Shown: piece after piece, positions 24,106 through 36,792 of the stretch
Numbering within the stretch: position 1 is the first letter of the stretch
Layout: every line of letters starts with the position of its first letter
Assembly (NCBI GenBank): GCA_039111635.1
Contig: JBCAQO010000009.1
Span: forward strand, 248,001 to 312,000
Reading direction: 5' to 3'
Origin: Heterobasidion occidentale
Lineage: Eukaryota; Basidiomycota; Agaricomycetes; Russulales; Bondarzewiaceae
DNA length: 64,000 nt
The notes under the pieces: model-generated
The model's input: the letters and a program-made list of their open reading frames with translations, nothing else
What the model was told of the DNA's origin: nothing
Databases searched by the model: none
Made by a program: the position numbers and the translations under genes

Positions 24106-25556
24106 AGTCGTCCATCAGTGTGCACCACACATACGTTGCATCTGCTAGCCTGGCTGCCAAAAACATTTGATGTCTGCACCATGATTTCTATTCTGCAGTT
24201 GCCGGGGCACCAATCTCACGATCCTGACTAGCCGTGTGTACCCACGTCGACATCAAAAGCTGCGGTATCAGGTATATACTGGTTTGTGGTGCTAAGACCT
24301 AAAGTGATATCGTGATTCAGGGCGTGCTTTCGAGGTGCAGTTCGCCGAAAATCCTGGCAGTGACTGCTAAAGACCTAGTTGAGAAACCGGCTAATACTGG
24401 TAGGGTGAGAAATGAGCTGACACGGCGACAACGTACAAGGCCGTCAAAAGTAGGAGGAAGTCTGAGGAAGTGCCCGGCTGAGTCAGCTGAACTTCTTTCC
24501 TTGACACCACGACGAGCGTCAGCGCATCAGCATTGTATCTCATACAACTTCAAGACTCAAGTTATAAAACTTCATGTCAATAATATATGGGTAGCTGTCG
24601 AGTCATTGAAATTACTTTTCAAGTCTCAAAAAGCGAACTTGAGCGGATGCCATTGGCCGGTGTTGTATCCGGCGTTCCACGCGATCGCTCACTCGCTTTT
24701 TGTTTTTGTTCTTCTAGGTAAATCGATTCACACTCCCCGCTCTTTTCGAATCTAAGGGCTACATCGGAGCTCTTGATGCAGCTTGAATGCGGTAACGATT
24801 GCGCAGGGGCCTCAACACGACATGGACAATCCCATCAGCCAGTCTTCCTGGGCCGTACACAGCCCCAAGTGAGAACGTGTTAACGCGAGGATTTTCTATG
24901 AAGATGATAGTCCATCAAATTTCCTACAAAAGCATCTGTTGAGTGGTCGTTCGAGACTAATGCGGCAAGACTTATCGTAGCTTTTGGGATGCAGGAAAGT
25001 CATAGTAACAGATTTCCATCAAAATCCCTGTAATCCAGAGAACTCTCTTTGACCCATGAATCTGCATAAGGCATAAAAGCGTTCTATCTGCGACCTGCGC
25101 AGAACCAGAGGTAAACACGGAGTCCTTGGATCTTTGTCACTTGACGCTCTAGTTAAGCTCCCATGATCGTTCGTCGTGAGAAGGTGAAATGGTAAAGCGG
25201 GACGCCGCTACCATCGTGTACTCGCGTGAGGTTTCTCTATGAACCGTACGCGAAATGACACCGGTCATAACTGGTCATAACCTGTTCGACTGACCTTGCC
25301 CAGACTATGGTTGGAGACCATGTTCAAGCTCACATCTGGCGATGCCGAGGGACGATTGGCATAAGAACTTCCTGTAGCCCTCAATTGGCAGTCCTCAGGC
25401 CTCAGGCCTCAGTCCGAGTCGAAAATATCTCCACGATTCCGTTCTCCAGGTCGCCTGATCTGCCTATCTAGCCCCCGCCTCCGCTCCGTATATAAAATCC
25501 TTCGATGTCTGTCTGTCGGTGCGCTGATCTGCTCCTGTTCAGCATCATCGTTGGCC
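24106..25556. other. Intergenic, nothing recognised
   Basis: About 1.45 kb between the F-box remnant and the second sugar transporter. An open frame at 24312-24755 (147 codons) shows no family features. The right end must contain the transporter promoter. Confidence 0.4.
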
Positions 25557-27711
25557 ATGAATCGAGAGATCAATGCTCTTGGAAGACCAGCAGGATACGA
25601 CCACCTTCTTGATCCAAACAGGAAATGGTACAATAACAGGAGGCTTGTATTTCATTCTTAGTTGTCGTCGATTGTAGAGCTGAATCCTCAGATGCTTTCC
25701 ATAGAATAATCATGCTTAATGCCTGGATTGTCTTGCTGTCAGTGTAATGCCCATACCCCACCATGTTGCCGCTCAGTGATCTCTGTGCTAGGCTAATCAC
25801 ATCCTCGACTAACGGTTATGATGGGAGCATGATGAACGCTCTTCAATCTGAGAAACAATGGAATACATACTTCAATAGCCCTCATGGCAGTCAACTTGGT
25901 CTTTTGAATGCCATTCAGGTGAGCTACCCTGTTCTGCTACCCTCATGTCTGCTTCTTGAACCCTCCTATAGCACATCGGGTCTCTCGCTGCCTATCCATT
26001 CGCACCTTACATGTCTGATGGCATCGGGCGCCGTGGAACTGTGATCTTTGGAGCTACCGTTATGTGCGCTGCAACTGCTGTTCAAACAGCCGCTCAGTCT
26101 GTCAGGATGTTCCTCGGAGCTCGGTAAGATATCGAGTCCCTCGTGGCTTGACTACGCCCTCATAACTGGGCTTGCGCAGCTTTCTCATTGGCTTTGGATT
26201 GTCATTCGCTGGTAAGCGAAGATGTTCGCCTTGTCTTCTAGAACCCAATCATTCAGCTTCCACCTGAGTGCAGGTAATGCGGCACCATTGCTTGTGACGG
26301 AAATAGCCTATCCTAAGCACCGTGCCCCCATGACGTCCCTCTATAATTCCCTATATGCTTCTGGTGCAATCATGTGAGCTGAGCTCCACCGCGGTCCATG
26401 GACTGAAATCAAGTCGCTTTACTTATCTAGCGCGGCGTGGACTGCCTATGGAACGCAGTTCATTCCGACTTCTTGGTCATGGCGTATCCCATCCCTCCTC
26501 CAAGGCCTTCCTTCGATGCTTCAAGTCTGCCTCGTCGGCTTCATGCCTGAGTCTCCACGCTGGCTGGTCAGCGTCGGTCGTGATGTCCAAGCTCTCAGAA
26601 CGCTTGCATATTATCATGCCGATGGAAACGAAAAGGACCCCTTGGTCGTCTATGAGTACGAGGAGATCAAAGCTTCGATTGATTTTGACAGAAATGGTAT
26701 TCTAAGTGCTTCATTCAAATGATTTTTTCACTGACACAATATTCTTCCTCAGTCGCTTCCAACATCGGCTACAAGTCCTTGTTTACCACTGTTGGAAACA
26801 GGAAGCGCATGCGCATCATCCTCGCGATTGCATTCTTCTCTCAATGGTCTGGCAACGGTCTTGTCTCATACTATCTGAACAAAGTTTTTGATACCATCGA
26901 GATCACCGATTCGACTATACAGGTCTGTTTGCTTCGTAACACTACCTCTCAGACGGGACTCATGGTGTACGTTCAATTACAGCTCCTCATCAACGGCATA
27001 CTTTCGATATGGAATTTATTCTGGGGCATCTCGGCAGCATTACTAGTCGACCGTATCGGCCGCCGCCTCCTATTTTGACATCAGTCGGTGGAATGATAAT
27101 TTTCTTCATCATGCAGACCGTTTGCTCCGCAATATTTGCGCAGCGTCAGACGGAGGGTGCTGCTCATGCTGTCATCGCGTTTATCTTTCTTTTCTATGCT
27201 GCCTACGAGTGAGTTACTCACTCCTATTCATCTATTTTATTAACACGCCTGTCAATTTGCGGTATAGCGTAGCTTCTTACCACTGATCATATCGTATACC
27301 GTCGAGATCTTACCCTTCCCCGTCCGCGCAAAAAGGCTTCACATTGTATAGTCTGACACTCTCGATCGCTCTCATATTCAACCAATATGTAAATCCGATT
27401 GCACTCGAAAAACTGGGCTGGAAATATTACGTGGGTCGTTTCATCGCTCACGTTCCCGATCTCCGTCGTCACTGAGCTGCTCACTCCAGATTGTGTACAT
27501 CTGTTGGTTAGCATTCGAAGGAGTCTACCTCTACCTCTTCGTGACAGAGACAAGAGGCTTGTCGCTTGAGGAGACCGCGGCATTATTTGATGGTGCAGAG
27601 GCTATAGATCAGATCCATTGCCATGCGCTGGCTCAAGCCATAGCGACACCTTCCTCGTCCGAAGTCAATGAGTTGTCCACTGACGATTTCTACGAACCTG
27701 TACATGCATAA
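25557..27711 (+). CDS. MFS sugar transporter (lactose permease/hexose type), frame-broken
   Basis: Sugar porter of the MFS family. Exons read MNREINALGRPAGYDHLLDP, LNAWIVLLLITSSTNGYDGS, YMSDGIGRRGTVIFGATVMC, FLIGFGLSFAGNAAPLLVTE, FMPESPRWLVSVGRD, FFSQWSGNGLVSYYLNKVFD, SAALLVDRIGRRLLF, FLPLIISYTVEILPFPVRAK, FNQYVNPIALEKLGWKYY and FVTETRGLSLEETAALFDG. These include the G-Y-D-G-S, R-x-G-R-R, P-E-S-P-R-W-L and T-E-T-R-G hallmarks. Two single-base breaks need correction to keep the frame: a missing base in the T-run near 27073-27076 and an extra base in the A-run at 27330-27334. The first exon junction (about 25647-25705) also gives no in-frame GT-AG solution. Either a recent pseudogene or consensus errors. 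Confidence 0.8.
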
Positions 27712-29901
27712 TTTTTCGAAGAAAGACCTCTAAGTTCATATTCCACGAGTCGAAGGAGCTCGTACCTCGCTACCAGCACAGAGCAAAGGGCTGAATTTGA
27801 ACTCGAAACAGTCAAATGTGGGAAGAATATCTGAGCAGCAGCTCGAGATGATCGTAGTTCTCGACCAAAGAGAGAGGATGTAGGGCTTTGAAATTTGGAA
27901 CGAAAAACAAGGCAAGGTATGCTAGATGAGAGAATCGCCGCGGCCGCACGAGCGAACTTGCTGGATAGGGCCGAAGATCTGGAAGGCCTGCCCATATGCC
28001 CAACGGGCGCATTTCCATCCCTTGAGTTCAACTACTGGACTAACGTGTTTCTTCTCGTGCGTATTCATCTCCGAAGTTCCAGGCAACCTGCTAGTGAATC
28101 TCAGATATTGAAATCGGACAGCGTTGGCGAAAGAAATAGAATTCCTCAAGAGCGAGCAAATCCAGGAGAAGCTTGGGAATTATCATTTATTGCAGGAACA
28201 GCCTGTGAAGCGGCTGATAGTACAAAGCAGGGGAGTGTCAACGGATTCTGGGTTTGTTCGATCACTATTGGACGCTAGAGGGGCTAGAGAAGAGAGACAA
28301 AACTCACCGACAGGGATACACTCCCTGATTTTCTCGTCTTTTTCCTCACGCCAAGCGAAATTTTGACTCTGCAGAATGAAAGGGTGGAGCAGCATACCTG
28401 GCAAGCGCCCACTCATTCTCGAGCCCATCAGGTCAGTCAACAGCGCTGCGTCCAACCGCGTGGCATCTAGGGACCTCTTGTTCGTCGGCCGTACCACAAC
28501 ATCCTATCTATAGCCGGTGTCATGTTAGACGCTAGCGCACCTAAATGAATCACAGAAAAGGCAAAAGTGAGTGGCGCATGCAAGCAAGATAAGGGCGAAC
28601 GGCACTTGTCCTCCGCCATGTTGATCCATTACGCAGGTACTATATGGGATGGGCGTGTAGGGGTGATCAGCGGAGGGAAAGAGAGGGGGGCGAGGGGAAA
28701 GATAGACTTGGCTAGCTCCGTGTTGGATTAAAACCACCGCCGCCGAGCGCGCGCTAGATGTCGGCGCAGGGGATAAAGTGGGATGAGAAGAGGGATACAT
28801 CGGCGGGCGGCATGTTCTTTAGGCCCGTTCAAGACACGGGCTCTCGATAATGCGGCTTCTGTGGCGCCATGAGATAGCTCGACGTTATGGACGGCGAGGG
28901 TCGTATCTTCCTGTTGGTAGTATTGAACTGACGCGCCCAGATCGCAAAAATAATTTCGATCAAAACATACAAGATGTATTGGCTCGAGCTCTGGGTCAGG
29001 TGCAAAGAAAGGTTCCGATGGACGAAGGAACAATGATAAACCTGTGATGAACGACCATAAACGGTTGTCAGCCGCTCCATCATAATCCGTTCTGTTGACG
29101 ACCTTGCCCACGAGACAAATGAGGCAAACCAAGGGTGATCTGAGATTTTTGTGGACACGCCTGTGATTCGAATAAAGCAAGGAGCTTGCACGAAATACCC
29201 GCAGGAGCGGTGGGCACACATATTGAACGATGAACTGATTGCGGTGGACGAGGTCAGCCGTAAGCCGAAAGCCTCGCGGCACGATTTCGCGGACGTGGAA
29301 CTCACAATTCACAGCTCAAAGCTCAATGCGTATAGAAAAGTCTCTTGCGAGTCAGTCCGACCTTCACTTGAAAAGTCGAGAGAGTGAATGCAGTTCGGTT
29401 GTCCCGATTGTGTCTTTCCGACGATCGCTCCACATATCAACCTTTCCTAACTCCATGGTGCGCGCGTCAGACAGATGTAAAAAGGTTCTAGACATAAAGC
29501 TAGAAAAGAGAGATCGGGGGATGATCCACGATAGTAAGTAGTGGATACTAGTGGAGCGACAAGGTGAATCGGAAAATGCCGACGAGGCTTTGCCGTTGTC
29601 CACGAACATCTGTTCTTGTTGCACTGAAGACCACAACTCTAGTGAACGCCTAATTGGAATGCGACGCAGCGCCTGTCCAAGGTTACGAGCGTCGAGGATG
29701 GGCCGGGGGTAAGTAAGGCGGCACTGTGTAGGATGATGATTGTATTGGTCGTCAAGACATCCGTGCGCCCGCACAAACACTGACGTTTTGGCAGATTGCC
29801 TCAGTTGTGATTTATTGGATCCACACCCGTCCGTTATAATATCCCTCTGCTTCCATGCCTTGGCTCTTAGGTCCGCCCCCACTCCCTCGCCCGCCCCCCT
29901 C
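27712..29901. other. Poorly resolved region with competing open frames
   Basis: No gene recognised with confidence. Both strands show open, protein-like blocks at 27895-28500 (plus-strand EFLKSEQIQEKLGNYHLLQE; minus-strand KLLLDLLALEEFYFFRQRCP), so one must be a shadow of the other. The right part contains the promoter of the gene starting at 29902. A candidate small minus-strand gene is listed separately. Confidence 0.35.
28183..28629 (-). CDS. Candidate small gene, unknown
   Basis: A start at 28629 (MDQHGGGQ, exon 28629-28606) splices in phase 0 to exon 28503-28308 (DVVVRPTNKRSLDATRLDAA, LLTDLMGSRMSGRLPGMLLH, FAWREEKDEKIRECIP). A third exon after a GT-AG intron leads to a stop near 28183, giving about 95 residues. 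The composition looks like protein and the splice sites are canonical, but no family was recognised and the 3' end is uncertain: a more distal exon (PKLLLDLLALEEFYFF, about 28170-28080) could instead continue the protein. Confidence 0.35.
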
Positions 29902-30843
29902 ATGTCCCTCGAGCACCCTCCCGCTCACCCTCCCGCCCTCGTCCAGCCCGCGATGACCTCGACCCCCGCCGCGCGCAGATACCCTACACGGCGGCCCTCC
30001 TCTCTCTTGTCCCTCGACTCCCTTTCCTCCAACGTGTCGCTCCCATACCTCCCTCCCTACGAGTCGACTGCGCGCCCCGCCATTCCGCTCTACGCCCCAG
30101 CACATCCCTTACCCCACTCCCGTCCGCTCCCGACGCCCCCTCTCAACACGCCCCCGCTTCTCACCCAGCTCACCCAACTTGAGCTCTCCACATCGAGCCC
30201 TCCATCCTCCGCGCGATCGTCGGCCTCCCTTCCTTCCCCGTTCTCAGAGAGACGCTCCTCCTCTTCGTCTCTGCGTCCACTGCCCACTCCTCCCCTCCCG
30301 AAGTTGTCAGTGCCACCGCACGGAAGGAAAATACAGCCCGTCCGCACAGCGCTCTGCATCGAAATCGGACCTCCCTCACGCTCGTCTTTCCTACCGTATG
30401 AGGACCCGACACCTTCTCCGCCATCTCCAATATCACCTATCACGCCGCACAAGCCCCTCGACATCCGCCATCACAACGTCGACAAACTCCGCCGCCACCT
30501 CGGAGAGCCCATTCCCACAGAGCTCGTCTTCCGCACGAGCTTCGATTCCGACACGCCCTCACACCCTGCCTTCGCATCCGCGAACCATCCCCCGGCCTGG
30601 GACACAGAGCCCGACGAGTCCATTGCCACGAAGCATCGCAAGAACCCCGTCAAAGCACTCTCGTGGGAGGACGAGTTGCGAAGAAACATGCACGTGACGG
30701 GCCTCGTCGTCGACGCAGGGAACGAAGCCCTAAAAGGGAGGAGACGACCACCCAGCCGCTATTGGATGCGGGAAAAGAAGGGCAAGCGTTGGGTCGAGGA
30801 AGATTACACGGACGTCTTGCGCACCCTGCGCAATCTTCGGTGA
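29902..30843 (+). CDS. Proline-rich fungal protein, unknown function
   Basis: Single exon, 313 residues from the ATG at 29902 (MSLEHPPAHPPALVQPAMTS). The first 180 residues are Pro/Ser-rich and disordered. The C-terminal part is more ordered and likely conserved: DIRHHNVDKLRRHLGEPIPT, ALSWEDELRRNMHVTGLVVD and a basic end RYWMREKKGKRWVEEDY followed by TDVLRTLRNLR. No membrane segment or catalytic motif. As I recall, similar C-termini occur in uncharacterised agaricomycete proteins. Function unknown. Confidence 0.7.
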   Translation: MSLEHPPAHPPALVQPAMTSTPAARRYPTRRPSSLLSLDSLSSNVSLPYLPPYESTARPAIPLYAPAHPLPHSRPLPTPPLNTPPLLTQLTQLELSTSSPPSSARSSASLPSPFSERRSSSSSLRPLPTPPLPKLSVPPHGRKIQPVRTALCIEIGPPSRSSFLPYEDPTPSPPSPISPITPHKPLDIRHHNVDKLRRHLGEPIPTELVFRTSFDSDTPSHPAFASANHPPAWDTEPDESIATKHRKNPVKALSWEDELRRNMHVTGLVVDAGNEALKGRRRPPSRYWMREKKGKRWVEEDYTDVLRTLRNLR

Positions 30844-31292
30844 TCTAGACGAGAAGTCGTTGTCGATGTGGGTTTTTCGCTCGTTTCTGGATTGTACTCC
30901 AACGTTCATTGCTTTCGACGTCTTTTCCTCGTGTTGTATGCCATAATGTGTTATTTTACTGCTCCCGCTCCTCGCACTGTAGCCTACCCGCATCTTTATT
31001 CTCGTGAGGCGCGAGAGGTGCTCTCACACTCTTTGATCACTCACACGTAGTTGAGTTGAATACTTATCTTACATACCTGCCAGCTGTCGGCTCTTGTCCC
31101 ATTACACCCGTACTCGCTTACAGATCTAAGGCTTGTCCCACCCAAGCTAAAGGCAAGACAGGATCCGCGCTAGAGAATAAAACATCGTTCGTCATTGTGC
31201 ATTTAGGCTGCCTTATTATTATGGAACCACCAAAGGGACTGCTCTCGCAGCAGTCTGCCTTTGCTGATCATCGAGAATCAGCTCTCAGCATC
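30844..31292. other. Intergenic, convergent 3' ends
   Basis: Between the stop of the proline-rich gene and the stop of the DAHP synthase gene. No coding content recognised. Confidence 0.45.
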
Positions 31293-33653
31293 CTATAGAG
31301 AGAAAGCGGAGATAGCGCACGCCAGCCACACACCTATCTTCTTTTTTGCAAAGACATCCCCTTCCATGCGTCCAGTAGCGTGCAAATTACGCCGTTTTCT
31401 TTCCTCCAAGCTCCGTATAGAGTACGTCATTCCCCCAGCTTTAACTCCCCTGCGCTGGTTCTTGAAATGATTTGAAATCAAGAACGCCACATCTAGAAAA
31501 CGCCTGTCAATCGCGCCCATCGACCTTTAGACGGTGCGGAAGCACGTACCAAGTGATTGCTCAAAGTTCAGCCTCGGATCACAGAAACTCTGCACACCGA
31601 GTCCCGATCAGGTCCGCTCCAACACAAAACCAGCCCCAAATACGCACCTGGTACCTCAAACCCAGCTCTTCCTCACCCAGCTCCATGCTGCCGCCTAGAC
31701 ATTCGGTGACGCTGAATCCTTCCTCATTCATCTCGCCCGTGAACTCTAGACTGACGCCGCCGAGCCGCGAACCACAGCCGGCGTGTATGCGCAGACAGGA
31801 GGTGAGCTCTGAGATGATGTTGCCGAAATGCCGAGTCTTGAGACCCGTAGTCGACGTTTGCGTGCTATTTGATTGATTCAGCAAAAATTCAGGCGGCAAG
31901 AGCCGGGCCGCACTCACTTTCCATGCATAGGATCGCAAACCCAGATTACGGGATGGGATGACTGTTGAACGGCTCTGATATGACCTTCCAGGTGAGTTTC
32001 GATCTGGCGGGAGGCCATGTAAGTGGCTGCGCTGCATCCTGTTCGAGGGAGATACGAACCTTGCCTGCGCCGTACCTAGTGATCAACGTGACTCGTCCAC
32101 TCTCCTGGTCAGGGTTAACAACTGCATCTCCTACGCGATCAACAAGCTTGGCGACCGGATGTGTGGGACTGAAACGCACCACTCAAGAGCCTAACAAGCT
32201 CCTCTCCGAGCATGCTGGGTCCTACCTTGATCCCGATGGGATTCCGTATGCCTCTGAAATATTCCACGTGAGCACCGTCCAGCTGTCGCGTGCGATCACC
32301 GATCCAGAGGAAATGGGCCGAAGTGTTGTAATGGGCTGTAGGCACGGTAGGAGATAACGACGAAGGCGACGCGGGAGGGATAGGGAACGCGCGAGTAAGG
32401 GCTTCTTCGTATGGTAGCATGAGGCCCTCGTGGCTACAGCGCATGCGAGGTAAATTGTCAAGTAGCAATTAGGAACGAGACGCCGGACTTGCCTTGTGTA
32501 GAAATCGACTTCACCAAGGACGCCACGGCCCCCACCTTGCTCATAATTCACAGCCTCCCTCCCCGAATCAAAGCCGATCGTGCGCGTGAAATCAAGCGCA
32601 TCCGCGAGACCTTCGGTGATCGTTTCAAACTCGGCCCTGCGTACGTGTGAGTTTGATGTATGCGATATTCAATAAAAGAGATACCGGAGTGATGGAGATC
32701 GGACATGGGAAAGGGACCAATCGCGGGGATGATGAAGGGATGCAAAGCCGGAGGTGAGTAATCCACGCAAGTAGTTCAACGTCGCTGTCGAATGAAAGTA
32801 TGCGCTGAGCGTGTGCACGTTGTGAGTCAAGGCTGGATGCTGGTCGGAGTCGTACGAACCTGAGCAGCCTTTCGGGATCAGGGGTTCTGTCGTCGGGATC
32901 TAGCCTATTCATCCATCAGCCCGGCTGTGATTACTGCATGTATGGTGCCGGTAGCGCACCCGTTCACATTGTCTCCGCTAACGATGCCGACAATCAGAAC
33001 GCGTTGTGATGGAGGCATCCAGGTAGACATACCGAAAGCTGAAGACTTCACGATCGCCAATTTTCTCTGTCCCACTGCTGCGCGGCTTGGCATACTGTCC
33101 TGCAATGCGTCCGATTCGCACGACAGGGAGACGCGCACCCCAAATTAAGATCAAGGAGAAAGATAGGATGAGCCCGATTTTGGCGGATATGTTTTCCTAC
33201 ACGTTGGTTTGAGCCCCGGTGAGGGATGGTCGGAAGCTTGACCGAAAGAAGAAGATAGACGTACATGAGTACAGGCGTCAAAGCTTTCTGCACAATCGCC
33301 TGCGTGAAGGAGGAAGGCCTCGTTTCGCTGCACGAGGCTGAGCTGATTCCGGAGACGCTCGATCTGGGGTCATAGGTCGACAAGGCGGTTCAAAGAAGAC
33401 TACACGGCTTACCTCTGATGGCGTTACGAGCGGAGGAAGTGTCTTGATCTTCGACAAGACTCTGGTGTATGCGATTTAGAAGACGATGCGACGTGTGAGG
33501 GATATGCAAACTTTTCCAGATGTTGCTCGTCAGGATACGTTACATCCTGTCGTGAGATTGATTGATCAGGCATGTACACGTAATGTATGCTTGGAAACAC
33601 ACCTGAGCGATGCTTTTAGACCTCCAAGAGCCGGGTGCCCAGTCAGACGACAT
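31293..33653 (-). CDS. Class-II DAHP synthase (shikimate pathway)
   Basis: 3-deoxy-D-arabino-heptulosonate-7-phosphate synthase of the plant/bacterial class-II type: condenses phosphoenolpyruvate and erythrose-4-phosphate, the first step of aromatic amino-acid synthesis. The start at 33653 gives [17 protein letters not shown], spliced to [28 protein letters not shown] and [20 protein letters not shown] followed by [12 protein letters not shown]. Further exons: [115 protein letters not shown] and [20 protein letters not shown]. At least ten short introns. The tail after [15 protein letters not shown] extends about 60 residues beyond the usual end, so the last exon is less sure. Confidence 0.92.
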
Positions 33654-33750
33654 GTTGTGAAGAGTGTTGTCGCGCAAGGTGGAGCTCGAACTCAGCCACA
33701 CCGGCCAAAACAGACTTGTACAAGTAGACGCTCATCTCGCTTCGCTCAGC
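33654..33750. promoter_or_regulatory. 97-bp divergent promoter, DAHP synthase / Kelch gene
   Basis: Only 97 bp separate the start codons of two divergent conserved genes, so both leaders and core promoters must share this space or overlap each other's coding sequence. No TATA-like element was evident. Confidence 0.55.
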
Positions 33751-36700
33751 ATGGGGAAAAAGAAGGCTGCCGCCCCTAGCGGAAATACGGCAGCGGCCAA
33801 GGCAGCCAAAAAAGTAAAGGCACTACAGAAGGTCGAGCGCAAGGAGGATAAAAAAACGAAAAAATCCAAGGGCAAGGCCGTCGATGAGCCCGACGATGAT
33901 CAAGATCTCGATGCCATCCTCGACAAAGTGGGTCCTTGACGCGAAAGATATATTCTCCGCCCTTGTCAGAACCTTTCTCTGATGATGGTGGTCGCAGTAG
34001 ATGCGGCGAGAGTGGGAGGAGTCGCATGCAGTTGTCGAGGAGCTCGTCGAGGGCCCGCCCAGTCGAAGAGCCAATGCGACCCTCACTGCTTGTCCCACCG
34101 GGAATCATCTCTGGTGTATCGGTGGCGAGTTTTTCGGCGATGACGGCAAGGCGGTAAGCCCTCCTGCATGTTCAACTAATCCTCATATGTATGATATCGC
34201 CAATCTAGTACTTTTATAATGACGTTTTTAGATACACCCCAGAGAAGGTGCCATCACGTTCACAGCGCGAAATTCTATTCAAGCAGGCTCACGGATTTTT
34301 CGAAGGATGAATGGCGCAAGTTTATCTCTCCCGAGTGTCCTGGTCCACGGTCTGCTCATGCAGTCGCAGCTGCACCCATGGGGGGCGGCAAGCTCTTCCT
34401 CTTTGGTATTGTAACATATCTTCATCATCTCGATCTCGTTGATTGAGGAATGGCACTCCTTCGTTCTAAGGCGGAGAGTTCTCGTCACTTTACCAAAACA
34501 CCTTCCATCACTATCGTGATTTCTGGTGTTTCGACATTGCGACACATTCTTGGGATCGTATTGATACCAAGGTTCGGCCCAGTGCTCGTTCAGGGCATCG
34601 GTCAGTAGCTGCTCGCCCTCAAACGTCGTCGCATATTGCTCGCTCATATCACGCGCTCCCAGGATAGCGCTGTGGAAGCACTACATTGTGCTTTTCGGCG
34701 GGTTCTATGACCCCGGCGTCACCAGTGTGTCCTGTTCCACTTCATCATGTTTTACCATTTTAAGGATCATACAGCTCGATATCTCAACGACCTCTGGATA
34801 TTTGACATACAGGAGTACAAATGGACTCAGATCGAGTTTAATGTCACAGAGAGAAGACCCTCGTACGTCTTTAATCCCTTCGCTATTCAGTTGAGACGAC
34901 AGATTCACCGTCAATGCTACCTCGCTAAATAGACCGAGGAGCGGGTTTTCTTTCTTGTCCACGCAAGACGGCATCCTTCTACATGGTACGTGTCAGGACT
35001 TGGATGACAAGAATGTTTTATTGTCACACTGACTCTCTCGAATTGACTACAGGCGGTTACTGCAAGGAGTTTGTCAAAGGAAAACGCCCTGTCGGTGTCA
35101 TGCTAGAAGACACTTGGTTTCTCTCGTATGATTCGCCGCCTCATACATTTTGATTTTTCATCTCTCAGTTTTTCCATTGATCTTGGGCTCAGCATGTCAA
35201 TTGCCACGTCTTCCCCGGAAGGCTCCTCGAAGCGCCAAAGTAACGCTGGCATCATTGCCAAATGGGAAAAACGCAAGCGAGCATCGACAGCTTACATTCC
35301 TTCACTACGCTCGGGGTGCACGATGACGCTATGGTTGACAAAAGGGATGGGCGTCATGTTTGGGGGTGTGACAGATGAAGACACCAGCGAGGAGACTCTC
35401 GAAAGTGTGTTTCACCAAGATTTGTTGGTTATCCTCTTTCTTCTTCTTCTGCCAAATATCGAGGCACCTGACTTATCTCAGGAATGGGTACCACATCGCA
35501 TCCGGAAAGTGGTCGTCTATGATGCTCAAGCGACTTAAAAAACCAGGAGGAGCCGCAAAAAGAAAGAAATTAGTTCCCGATAGAATCAAGGAGAGTCTCG
35601 ACGAGAAGGAGGAACAAACCGAACACAACGACAGCGAAGTCTGTATTCTGATTTCTTGAGTAGTCGCCGATGTGTCCGTGTGCGTTGACATACGTCTTCA
35701 GGGTGAATTGAAGTCATCAGGAGCAAGGCCTTCGTTAAAAGCGAACAAGATACTTGTTCACTCTTCGGACACGCACTCAGAACACGACGCAATTGACCCT
35801 GACGACCCAGTTCGCAGCATTCCACAACCCCGCTATAACACAATGCTCGCAGTCCTCCGCAATACTCTATACATGTACGCCCCCTTGTCTCTGCAATTTC
35901 TATCTACAATACAATTGGTTCACGAAGCTGATGATTTTTCGTACAATGCGAGATCAGATACGGAGGCATCTTCGAACGTGGATCCCGAGAGTACACACTC
36001 GACGATTTCTATGCACTTGCACTAGACAAGATGGACCGGTACCTCTGCTTGAAGGAAAGTGCGGTGCTCGTTCCTCCGCCGGGCGAGGAGGAGAGCAGCA
36101 GTAGTGATGATGAAGACTCCGACGGAACTGACAATGGACAATACGAAAGCGAAGATGAGACGGTACTGGATGACGGAACCGTCGTGGATAGCGCGGAGAA
36201 AGGGATGGAGAAGATTGGGGAGGATGATCTCGAAGATGATACACAAACACCGAAGGTACGTACTACTCATCAATCTGCACTGATATCAATGTCGACTTTA
36301 GAGATGTCCGCAGGAAGCGCTCCTGAGTGAAGCGAGCAAATTTGACGGCGTGGCGAAAGAATCACCCCGCGCGCCGGAGGACATCGCAGGCACACCGCTT
36401 CCCAGCGAGACGCTTGCGACCTTCTATGCTCGAACGCGTGAGTAGATATTGTGATGATGCTTGTCGAGGTCCACCACACTAATGCTGCACAGGGGAACAC
36501 TGGGCGCAGAAGGCACGCGAGACAAGCGACAATCGAGGCAAGATGCTTCGGCGAGACGGGTTCTCGCACGCAGAAGAGCGATACGGTGCGTGCTTACCTT
36601 CGGCGTCCTCGTCGCGCTTTTCCAGCCTGGCTGATCTCGCGAACATCATGGGGCAGCGGAATACAAACCGATATTGGAACAGATGGAGCGAATCTTGGCG

Positions 36701-36792
36701 GAGTCTGGGCTTGACGAAGACGAGATGCGACGTAGTGCAGTTGGAGGAGCAGGAGGTGGTGGTGGTGGAGGCCAAAGTCGAAACCGTCGCTA
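33751..36792 (+). CDS. Kelch-repeat protein, KLHDC4 / yeast Kel3-like
   Basis: Cytoplasmic or nuclear β-propeller protein of unknown exact role. The start at 33751 gives a lysine-rich N-terminus (MGKKKAAAPSGNTAAAKAAK), then REWEESHAVVEELVEGPPSR and Kelch blocks NHLWCIGGEFFGDDGKA, YFYNDVFRYTPEK, WRKFISPECPGPRSAHAVAA, KLFLFGGEFSS, YRDFWCFDIATHSWDRIDTK, PSARSGHRM, LFGGFYDPG, YLNDLWIFDIQEYKWTQIEF and LLHGGYCKEFVKGKRPVG. An acidic region (36088-36250) and a DUF4110-like tail follow: LPSETLATFYARTREHWAQK and a Gly-rich end with the stop at 36790-36792. Domain order and N-terminus match KLHDC4. Many short introns; no frame break seen. Confidence 0.9.

Noticed and set aside
27255..27285. A third frameshift in the second sugar transporter
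   Set aside because: Using the acceptor GCGTAG instead of GGTATAG gives YDFLPLIISY in frame, so no indel is needed here.
28728..29312. 194-codon minus-strand frame and overlapping plus-strand frames
   Set aside because: Several overlapping frames of similar length, none with domain features or convincing splice structure.
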